DNA of 64,000 nucleotides, from positions 124,001 through 188,000 of the forward strand of contig CAWIHT010000002.1 in the NCBI GenBank assembly GCA_963836085.1. The letters are read 5' to 3'. The notes beneath the pieces were generated by a model, which was not told the origin of the DNA, did no database searches, and saw only the letters and a program-made list of their open reading frames with translations. The position numbers and the translations under genes are program-made. Origin of the DNA: JAHEEL01 sp963836085 (GTDB taxonomy: Bacteria; Actinomycetota; Acidimicrobiia; Spongiisociales; UBA5794). Numbering within the stretch: the first letter of the stretch is position 1; each line of letters opens with the position of its first letter. This document shows positions 57,728-64,000 of this stretch, piece after piece.

Positions 57728-58908
57728 CCGGGGTTCGCCGTCCTGAGAGCGTCGACGATTCCGGTGAGCGGGATTCGCGTCGTCGTGTTGGTCGCGGTGT
57801 CGTACCACTCGAGTCCGCCGCTCTCCGCTTCGAAGTTCCAGAGTTCGTAGATGAGGAAGCGTCCACCCGTCGACCATGTCATGGCGACGATGTCTGATCC
57901 GTGCTCTGAGACTTCGGTGACGAGGGCGCCGCTCTCTGCGTCTATGACGCACAGTTTGGGGATCTCGACGTCCCAGTGTTCGTCGACGATGGCGGCGACG
58001 AAGCGCCCATCTGGAGACGCGGCATGGTCCACGACCGGTGCGTCGTCATCGAGACCGGGGACTGAGGCCCAACGCCGGCTGTCGGCATCCACCGTGGCGC
58101 CGTCGGGGTCGACGAGGATCTGCTCGAATTCGGTATCGCTGGTGGTAGAGATCAGCGCTCCGTCATCGCTCCAGCGTTCCAGCCAGATTCCGTCCTGGCA
58201 ATCCTGCTCGAACGCGCGAACGGATGTCGGACTCGCCGTCGAGTCCGCCACATTCAACGCGTAGAGGGTTGACGGACCGGAACCGGAACGAGCGCACGAG
58301 ATCCAGGCCACGGAGCCGGCCTCCGTTTCGTGCCATGCAACCGACCCCACATTGAGGCCGATTGCCTCGGATCTCGACGACTCGCCTGGCGTGTCGTGAA
58401 CGTGATGCACGATCAGCGTGTCGTCGCGCTGGACCCGCGCGAACCAGTCGCCGGAGGCATCGAGCCCAACCGGCCAGCATCCGTACTCCGCGATACGGTC
58501 CATCGAGAGGACCACATCCGTGCTGCTCTTGGACGGGGCCCATCGGACGACGGTGAAGCGTTCGTCGGGAGTCGCGAGCATCACGACCTGATCGGTGAAT
58601 CCCGGAATCGCTTCCGACAGTGGCTCACCAAGGGTGGCCAGGGGAGAGGGCCCCGTGGCTGGTGGCGGCGATGCCACCGCGGCAGCAAGGGACGGAGAGG
58701 TCGACGTTGCTGCGACGGTCGGCGATGTCGAGGCCACCACGGCGATGGTGTCGTCACCGTCCGGCGACGACGGGACGACCATGAAGAGGCCAAGCAGCGC
58801 GGCACCCACAACGAGAGCGGTCGCGACGAGCCACGCGGTTCGGCGGCCTTGCTGCTCCTGAGGTCGCGGATCAAACTCGGGGTCGATTCGAATCCGGTCA
58901 TTGCGCAC
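57724..58908 (-). CDS. Membrane-anchored propeller-like protein
   Basis: 394 residues from a GTG. A short cytoplasmic start, one membrane helix (AWLVATALVVGAALLGLFMVV at 25-45) and a T/S/P-rich linker lead to an extracytoplasmic domain made of repeated strand motifs (GSVAWHETEAGSVAWISC, VVDHAASPDGRFVAAIVDE, VAMTWSTGGRFLIYELWNF), like TolB/WD40 blades. No enzyme motif. Its stop and that of the convergent hydrolase share the palindrome CTAG at 57724-57727. Confidence 0.6.
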   Translation of the reverse strand: MRNDRIRIDPEFDPRPQEQQGRRTAWLVATALVVGAALLGLFMVVPSSPDGDDTIAVVASTSPTVAATSTSPSLAAAVASPPPATGPSPLATLGEPLSEAIPGFTDQVVMLATPDERFTVVRWAPSKSSTDVVLSMDRIAEYGCWPVGLDASGDWFARVQRDDTLIVHHVHDTPGESSRSEAIGLNVGSVAWHETEAGSVAWISCARSGSGPSTLYALNVADSTASPTSVRAFEQDCQDGIWLERWSDDGALISTTSDTEFEQILVDPDGATVDADSRRWASVPGLDDDAPVVDHAASPDGRFVAAIVDEHWDVEIPKLCVIDAESGALVTEVSEHGSDIVAMTWSTGGRFLIYELWNFEAESGGLEWYDTATNTTTRIPLTGIVDALRTANPG

Positions 58909-59207
58909 GCAGAACCCCCAGACTCGACCAAGTCTGCGCGCCCGGACGGAGACGGGCCAGGGTCATTCGGCCCCAACGGCCTGGCCCGCTGCTCCTGGAC
59001 TGCGCTCCGTTCGTCCTGCTTGCCGACCGTTGGCACACTCAGCGCATGGGGCCGGCTCGGTCGCTTGATCGGTCGGTTCCGCACGGCCAGCCCGGCGGTA
59101 CGCCCGTACCCCACCGACTGCCCACCGGAAGCCGCCCCTTCAATCGATCGGGTTCACCCCGCTGGCGATCGGTAGCATCGTGCCATACAAGGCTGCGGGA
59201 GGCTGAC
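58909..59207. other. 299-base gap upstream of the RCK gene
   Basis: No gene supported. It holds a probable -10 box TAGCAT (59173-59178) and ribosome site GGGAGG (59197-59202) for the gene starting at 59208. An ATG at 59046 in the same frame gives an unconvincing arginine/proline-rich N-terminus. Confidence 0.5.
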
Positions 59208-60656
59208 ATGGATGCCATCGTCGTCGGTGCTGGGAGCATTCCCAGGGCACTCTTGCGACGCCTGGGCGCTCGGTGGCACATCGTGGTGATCGACACCGAC
59301 GGCGATCGTCTCGCCTTGGCAGCCCGCGATCGGGCGATCACGCCGGTGCTCGGGGATGGATCGAGCGCCGTGGTTCTCCGGCGTTCGGGCATTGAGAGTG
59401 CCGACGCTGTGGTCGCCGCATCCGGCGATGACGACATCAATCTCGAAGTGTGCCGGTCGGCGCAGATGGCAGGCGTCGAACGGATCCTTGCCGTGGTCAA
59501 TGACCCTTCTCGATTGGCGGAATACCGGATGCCCGATGTCGTGACGGTATCGCCGTCCGAGAGGACGGCCCGATCCATCGAGGTGCACCTCGAGCCGCGT
59601 CGTGTTTCATCGGTCTCGTTCGCCGACGGCCTCGCCGAGGCAATCGAGTTGCAGATTGCGCCGGATGCCTCCGTTCGCGGGACGGCTCTGCGCGATACCC
59701 ACTCCGACACGTGGATCGTCGCAGCGGTTCTGCGAGACGGCGCTCTGATTGTCCCGCACGGCGACACTCGATTCGAGGCTGGAGATCGGGTGACGGTGGT
59801 CGGGCACGCACGAAGTGTCGAGAGCATCATCCGGACGTTCACGGCCGGTGAGTCTCGCTTCCCGAAGAATTACGGGCTGCGTGTTGCGGTGGTGCTCGAG
59901 GACGAGGCTGACCTGGCGGCCGTTCTCGAGGCGGCCGACATGGCTCGTCTGTCCCAGGCGGAAGGGCTCATTGTTCTGCATCCGAAGTCCGGTGCGACGG
60001 GTCGTCCTGACGGATCCGAAAACCTCACAGCGCTCGTCGAGTCGATTGAGGACCAGACCCGTGATATCGAGATTCAGATGCGAGCGGTGAGCGGCTCTCT
60101 CGATGACGCGCTCAGACGGCTTATTGCGGAGGAGAGCATTGGGACGGTGTGCGTTCCCGCTCCGGGCGGGCATGCGCTGGCGCGGCGAGCAATGGTCGTT
60201 CGGCTCATTCGAAAGTACCACGCGGCAGGTGTGGCGCTGCTCGTCTCACGCGGTTCGCACCCTTACCGCTCTGTGGCGGTGCCTGCTCGCACGACGCCGT
60301 CGGGCGAGCGAGCCGCCCGTTGCGGTATCGACCTCGCCAACGACGCTGAGATTCCGGTCGTCGGAGTCTTCGTGATGTCGCCGACGTTCGTTGGACGTGT
60401 CGACGAGTTGCGTGACGCACGGCGTGCTGCGGTCTGGCTTCGCGAGGAAGCAGCTGTCCAAGGTGTCCAAACAAACCGGCACGTGAGGCGGGGGAACCCG
60501 GTCCGCATACTCGCTGGCATTGGCGAAGAGAGTGGGCTCCTGGTGATGGCGTTGCCGGATTCGAAGGTATCGCTGCTGAGACCCGGACTCGCGGCATACG
60601 TCACCGCGGCAACGGGAGCGTCAGTGGTGCTCGTCCCGCAACTACCGCCGTCATGA
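59208..60656 (+). CDS. RCK (TrkA-N/TrkA-C) regulator fused to universal-stress-like domains
   Basis: 482 residues. RCK-N at 1-120: MDAIVVGAGSIPRALLRRLG, then VVIDTDGDRLALA and ITPVLGDGSSAVVLRRSGIESADAVVAASGDDDIN. The third glycine of the usual GxGxxG is replaced (GAGSIP). RCK-C at about 130-205 (GTALRDTHSDTWIVAAVLRDG, FEAGDRVTVVGHA). From 220 to the end two half-domains with the UspA pattern follow (LRVAVVLEDEADLAAVLEAAD, SGLLVMALPDSKVSLLRPGLA). GGGAGG lies five bases before the ATG. Overlap with the antiporter gene indicates it gates that transporter in response to nucleotide. Confidence 0.8.
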   Translation: MDAIVVGAGSIPRALLRRLGARWHIVVIDTDGDRLALAARDRAITPVLGDGSSAVVLRRSGIESADAVVAASGDDDINLEVCRSAQMAGVERILAVVNDPSRLAEYRMPDVVTVSPSERTARSIEVHLEPRRVSSVSFADGLAEAIELQIAPDASVRGTALRDTHSDTWIVAAVLRDGALIVPHGDTRFEAGDRVTVVGHARSVESIIRTFTAGESRFPKNYGLRVAVVLEDEADLAAVLEAADMARLSQAEGLIVLHPKSGATGRPDGSENLTALVESIEDQTRDIEIQMRAVSGSLDDALRRLIAEESIGTVCVPAPGGHALARRAMVVRLIRKYHAAGVALLVSRGSHPYRSVAVPARTTPSGERAARCGIDLANDAEIPVVGVFVMSPTFVGRVDELRDARRAAVWLREEAAVQGVQTNRHVRRGNPVRILAGIGEESGLLVMALPDSKVSLLRPGLAAYVTAATGASVVLVPQLPPS

Positions 60657-61879
60657 TGGCGTTCGTGGCCCCGAGCGACATCGTGCCTGGTGCTGCCACA
60701 TTTCTCATCATCGGCATCGGAGCGTTCTCGCTTCCCATCGTTGCACGGGGGCTTCGCGCGCCTCCGGCCGTGCTCGAGATCATCTATGGGATCCTCGTGG
60801 GACCGTCGGTGCTCCGTCTCGTTGCAACTGATGCTGCGAGCGAGGGGTTCACGTTCGTACTTGCGGAGGTGGGCCTGCTGCTCCTCATGTTCCTGGCCGG
60901 ATTCGAGATCGACTTTGCCCGCCTCGAGCGGGATGGCCGAGGTCCGGTCGTCGTTGCCCTGTTGTATTTCGGGATTGTCTCGGTCGTCGCATGGTTTGGG
61001 TTCGGTTTGGTCGGTCTCGACTCGATCGAGCAGCACTTGTTCATGACGCTGCTGGTGGCGGCGGCAAGTCTCGGGATCATCATCCCGACACTTCGGTCCG
61101 CCGGAGCTGTGGCGACGAAACAGGGTCAAGTCGTGCTCGTAGTCGGTGCGATTGCCGAAGTGGCGGCGGCCCTCGGGCTCGTGCTCCTCGGTGTCGCGGT
61201 GCAGCACGGATACGGGATTCGGTTGCTCTCAGTGCCGGCGTTCGTACTCGTCGTCATGGCGCTGCTCGTCTTCATGCGTCGCCTGGCATGGTGGTTTCCG
61301 GAGAAGGCGGAGCGCCTGTTCCGATCGGAGGACCCCGACGAGATGGGAATCCGCGCGAGCCTCGCCCTGCTGTTCGTGCTCGTCGGGCTGTCGCTCGCGC
61401 TCGGCATCGACCCGATCCTCGGCGCGTTCTTCGCTGGTGCGGCATTCGTGTTCGTGTTCCGTGACACGGGTACGTTGAAGACCCGGCTCTCCGGAATCGC
61501 CTTCGGGTTCTTCATACCGGTGTTCTTCATCAGCGTTGGGATTCGTTTTCCGCTCGAGGCACTCGGCGATGTCGCCGTGCTCACGACGGCCGTGGCGGTG
61601 ATCGTTGTTGCAATCGTCGCGAAGATGCTTCCGAGCCCGATCCTCATGCTTCGTCGGATCGGTGTGCACGACGCCCTTCGTTCCGGCGTCTTGCTGTCTG
61701 GGCAGCTCTCGGTGGCCATCGCCCTCGCCGAGTTCGGCGTGCAGCTCGGGATTCTCGACGAGGGTCTTGAGGCAGGGGCGATCCTGCTTGTTGGTGTGAC
61801 TGCCGTCGGAGTACCGCTGGTCTATGGGCTGATCGCTCCAGAGCCGAGGCCCCGAACGGCCGAGAGGCCCCGCACATGA
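60653..61879 (+). CDS. CPA2-family monovalent cation/proton antiporter
   Basis: 408 residues with about twelve hydrophobic helices: APPAVLEIIYGILVGPSVLRL near 40, VGLLLLMFLAGFEIDFARLE near 70, SLGIIIPTLRSAGAVATKQG near 138, LGIDPILGAFFAGAAFVFVF near 250, FFIPVFFISVGIRFPLEAL near 283. The pattern is that of KefB/GerN/NapA-like antiporters. It overlaps the RCK regulator gene by four bases (ATGA), a two-gene K+ or Na+/H+ exchange unit. Ion choice is not readable from sequence. Confidence 0.88.
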   Translation: MMAFVAPSDIVPGAATFLIIGIGAFSLPIVARGLRAPPAVLEIIYGILVGPSVLRLVATDAASEGFTFVLAEVGLLLLMFLAGFEIDFARLERDGRGPVVVALLYFGIVSVVAWFGFGLVGLDSIEQHLFMTLLVAAASLGIIIPTLRSAGAVATKQGQVVLVVGAIAEVAAALGLVLLGVAVQHGYGIRLLSVPAFVLVVMALLVFMRRLAWWFPEKAERLFRSEDPDEMGIRASLALLFVLVGLSLALGIDPILGAFFAGAAFVFVFRDTGTLKTRLSGIAFGFFIPVFFISVGIRFPLEALGDVAVLTTAVAVIVVAIVAKMLPSPILMLRRIGVHDALRSGVLLSGQLSVAIALAEFGVQLGILDEGLEAGAILLVGVTAVGVPLVYGLIAPEPRPRTAERPRT

Positions 61880-61915
61880 TTCCAAAGGGATTGAATCGTT
61901 AGCGATGGGGCCTGC

Positions 61916-61921
61916 TACCAT
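61916..61921 (+). promoter_or_regulatory. -10 box for rpsO
   Basis: TACCAT with TTGAAT (61891-61896) 19 bases upstream as a possible -35. The leader would be about 43 bases. Confidence 0.4.
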
Positions 61922-61970
61922 GCCGCCTGGGCAATCGCCCGCGTACTCTGTCGCGAAGGAAAGAACCTCC

Positions 61971-62228
61971 GTGAACGACACTCAAACCGTCGTCGATGAA
62001 TTTGGCTCGCACGCTACGGACACCGGATCTCCGGAGGTCCAGGTAGCGCTGCTCACCGAACGCATCAACCATCTGACCGAACATCTCAAGGTCAATAAGA
62101 AGGACCACCACAGCCGAAGAGGGCTGTTGATGATGGTCGGCAAGCGCAGGCGACTCCTCCGGTATCTCAACGACCAAGATGTTGAGCGCTACCGGTCGCT
62201 TATCGCGAAGCTGGGATTGCGCCGATAG
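61971..62228 (+). CDS. rpsO: 30S ribosomal protein S15
   Basis: 85 residues from GTG 61971, close to the family's 88-89. HATDTGSPEVQVALLTERINHLTEHLKVNKKDHHSRRGLLMMVGKRRRLLRYL is the S15 signature region. It binds 16S rRNA early in assembly. The pair rpsO-pnp is conserved across bacteria. The in-frame ATGs further left would add a non-homologous start and overlap the promoter. Confidence 0.96.
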   Translation: MNDTQTVVDEFGSHATDTGSPEVQVALLTERINHLTEHLKVNKKDHHSRRGLLMMVGKRRRLLRYLNDQDVERYRSLIAKLGLRR

Positions 62229-62234
62229 CGCAGA

Positions 62235-62260
62235 CGGAGGCGGCTTTCGGGCCGCCTCCG
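62235..62260 (+). terminator. Hairpin after rpsO
   Basis: A perfect ten-base-pair stem CGGAGGCGGC/GCCGCCTCCG with loop TTTCGG, six bases after the rpsO stop. No T-run follows, so it may be a terminator, attenuator or RNA-stability element. Confidence 0.6.
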
Positions 62261-62306
62261 GCGTATTCGACGCCCCCTCGCATACCCATGCGGTGGTACC
62301 AGTTGT

Positions 62307-62345
62307 CAGTGGATGGACCTCGGCTCCGTCGAGACCCGCCCACTG
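62307..62345 (+). promoter_or_regulatory. Structured pnp leader
   Basis: CAGTGG (62307-62312) pairs with CCACTG (62340-62345) and CTCG (62319-62322) with CGAG (62330-62333), forming an interrupted long hairpin before the AAGGAG ribosome site. pnp leaders in other bacteria are cut by RNase III for autoregulation; similarity here is by position. Confidence 0.45.
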
Positions 62346-62379
62346 CCAATTGGTCGCCGCTCCAACGAAGGAGATCCAA

Positions 62380-64000
62380 TTGGCTGAGACTGCCATTCGT
62401 GGGCTCGTCGGTGATGTGGAAGTCGAATTCCGCGCCGGTGAACTTGCCCAACTAGCCGACGGCGCCGTAACGGTGCGTGTCGGAGATACCGAAGTCCTCG
62501 TTACCGCAACCGCATCGACGCGGCTGCGTCCCGGCGCCGACTTCTTCCCCCTGACCGTGGACGTCGAGGAGCGTATGTACGCCATCGGCAAGATCCCCGG
62601 CTCGTTCTTCCGCCGGGAGGGACGCGCAACCGAGAAGGCCATCCTGACCTGCCGCCTGATCGATCGCCCGCTCCGACCGAACTTCCCGAAGGGCTATCGC
62701 AACGACACGCACGTCGTCGCAACCATCCTGTCGGCCGACCTTGTCAACGCCTACGACCTCCCGGCGCTCAACGGTGCTTCCGGAGCGTTGACGTTGAGCT
62801 CGCTTCCGTTCGACGGTCCGATCGGCGCCGTGAGGCTCGCCCTCATCGACGGTACCTGGGTCCCGTTCCCGACCTATGAGCAACTCGAAGGCGCCGTCTT
62901 CGATCTCGTCGTCGCGGGCAAGAAGAACTCGAACGGTGAAGTCGACATTGCCATGGTCGAAGCCGGTGCCACCGAAGACGGGTACCGACTCGTCCAGGAC
63001 GGCCAGCAGGCCAGCGATGAAGAGACCGTCGCCCGTGGACTCGAAGAGGCCAAGGGCTACATCGCCAAGCTCATCGAGATGCAGCTCGAACTGCTCGACG
63101 CCGTCGGACCGGCCGCTGCGTACGACTGGCCGATCTCCGAGGACTACTCCTCCGAGATGTACGACCGCGTCGCCGCGATCGCCAAGCCGAAGCTCGAAGC
63201 GCTCGGAACCATCGCTGACAAGACGGAGCGCCTCGATGCCGAGACCGCAACGAAGGAAGCGGTGCTGACCGAGCTCGCACTCGACGACGATGACGTCGAC
63301 GGGGCGAAGGCAGCATCGGCCGCCTACCGCGCTGTTCAGAAGCAGGTCATGCGCTCACGCGTCGTCGCCGAAGGCATCCGCCTCGACGGTCGCGGCGCCA
63401 CCGACATTCGTGAGATCGACGTCAAGGTCGGAATGATCCCCGAAGCCCATGGCTCCGGACTCTTCCGCCGCGGCGAGACCCAGGTCCTGAACGTCACCAC
63501 GCTCGGGATGCTGAAGATGGAGCAGATGCTCGACACGATCTCCATCGAGGACTCCAAGCGCTACATGCACCACTACAACATGCCGCCGTTCGCCACGGGC
63601 GAAGCGGGCTTCATGCGTGGACCGAAGCGCCGGGAGATCGGACACGGTGCCCTCGCAGAGAAGGCGCTGCTGCCGGTGATCCCAAACGACGAGGAGTTCC
63701 CGTACGCCTTCCGTCTTGTCTCAGAAGTGCTGATGTCGAACGGTTCCTCTTCGATGGCCTCGGTCTGCGGATCGTCGCTCTCGCTGATGGACGCCGGTGT
63801 TCCGATTGCTGCGCCCGTCGCAGGAATCGCGATGGGTCTCATCAACCACGACGACGAGTTCGTCACCCTCACCGACATCCTCGGAGCCGAGGACGCGCTG
63901 GGTGACATGGACTTCAAGGTCGCAGGGACCGAGGACATGATCACGGCCTTGCAGCTCGACACCAAGATCGAGTCGCTCCCGGCCGAGGTCCTCATCTCGG
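62380..64000 (+). CDS. pnp: Polyribonucleotide nucleotidyltransferase, N-terminal part (partial)
   Basis: 540 residues are visible before the window ends. TTG start at 62380 with AAGGAG seven bases upstream. The first RNase PH-like domain has FFPLTVDVEERMYAIGKIPGSFFRREGRATEKAILTCRLIDRPLRPNF near 55-103; an all-helical segment follows at about 220-320; the second PH domain starts with GIRLDGRGATDIREI and contains HGSGLFRRGETQVLNVTTLG, HHYNMPPFATGEAG, and MDFKVAGTEDMITALQLDTK (metal site). KH and S1 domains lie beyond the edge. It degrades RNA 3' to 5' with phosphate. Confidence 0.97.
   Translation, partial: MAETAIRGLVGDVEVEFRAGELAQLADGAVTVRVGDTEVLVTATASTRLRPGADFFPLTVDVEERMYAIGKIPGSFFRREGRATEKAILTCRLIDRPLRPNFPKGYRNDTHVVATILSADLVNAYDLPALNGASGALTLSSLPFDGPIGAVRLALIDGTWVPFPTYEQLEGAVFDLVVAGKKNSNGEVDIAMVEAGATEDGYRLVQDGQQASDEETVARGLEEAKGYIAKLIEMQLELLDAVGPAAAYDWPISEDYSSEMYDRVAAIAKPKLEALGTIADKTERLDAETATKEAVLTELALDDDDVDGAKAASAAYRAVQKQVMRSRVVAEGIRLDGRGATDIREIDVKVGMIPEAHGSGLFRRGETQVLNVTTLGMLKMEQMLDTISIEDSKRYMHHYNMPPFATGEAGFMRGPKRREIGHGALAEKALLPVIPNDEEFPYAFRLVSEVLMSNGSSSMASVCGSSLSLMDAGVPIAAPVAGIAMGLINHDDEFVTLTDILGAEDALGDMDFKVAGTEDMITALQLDTKIESLPAEVLIS

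Noticed and set aside
59046..59207. ATG 59046 as start of the RCK protein
   Set aside because: The added 54 residues are R/P/S-rich and non-homologous; the RCK domain begins exactly at ATG 59208, which has GGGAGG upstream.
1..64000. tRNA genes, rRNA genes, CRISPR arrays and prophage genes
   Set aside because: No cloverleaf with a TTCGA-type loop, no repeat-spacer array and no structural phage gene was found by reading; small RNAs cannot be excluded this way.

Overview
The window is high-GC actinobacterial chromosome, with bases mostly G/C by eye and codons ending in G or C. Markers of the phylum are DUF2469, a WhiG-type sigma factor next to rpsB, a DUF222/HNH nuclease and F420 synthesis (cofG/cofH). 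An SLH-PQQ dehydrogenase fusion, a fused acyl-CoA mutase and many leaderless GTG/ATG starts point to the class Acidimicrobiia or a close relative. That class assignment is inference. I see no tRNA or rRNA gene, CRISPR array or intact insertion sequence.

Layout. 1-5107 (minus strand): electron transfer flavoprotein genes etfB-etfA (etfA runs off the left edge), then a tightly overlapping salvage operon read upp > methyltransferase > alkyltransferase-like > thymidine phosphorylase > purine nucleoside phosphorylase. 5162-7746: ffh-rpsP-khpA-rimM. In most bacteria trmD-rplS follows directly. Here it resumes only at 23239, and the 15.5 kb between holds a PGM1-type ATP-grasp ligase, isobutyryl-CoA mutase-like icmF, an M28 peptidase, an SLH-PQQ dehydrogenase, a second ATP-grasp protein, a lipoprotein, an MFS exporter and a cofG-cofH-tetR operon. 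23239-30956: trmD, rplS, a DNA glycosylase, lepB, DUF2469, yraN, small conserved genes, enoyl-CoA hydratase, comM and dprA.

30957-34710 is an accessory block: mazEF, a DUF222/HNH nuclease, a dispersed palindromic repeat, two poorly known secreted or membrane proteins, and a decayed second copy of the dprA 3' end. A MerR regulator with a textbook 19-bp-spacer promoter follows. 35586-56581 is conserved housekeeping DNA: xer, whiG, rpsB-tsf-pyrH-frr-cdsA-dxr-rseP-ispG, a serine protease lipoprotein, proS, rimP-nusA-infB-DUF503-rbfA-nrnA-truB-ribF. 56645-64000: a hydrolase, a membrane-anchored propeller-like protein, an RCK/USP regulator with a CPA2 antiporter, rpsO and the 5' part of pnp.

The genes mostly serve translation (ribosomal proteins, initiation, elongation and recycling factors, rRNA/tRNA maturation), protein export (ffh, lepB), lipid and isoprenoid precursors (cdsA, dxr, ispG), nucleotide salvage and cofactor F420. 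The most unusual points are: the interrupted rimM-trmD operon; a CofH with about 250 extra N-terminal residues; acidic low-complexity extensions on S16, S2, NusA, IF2 and CdsA; widespread -10 boxes six or seven bases before the start codon; an eight-codon leaderless mini-ORF coupled to rseP; and an accessory block lying between dprA and a dprA 3' remnant.
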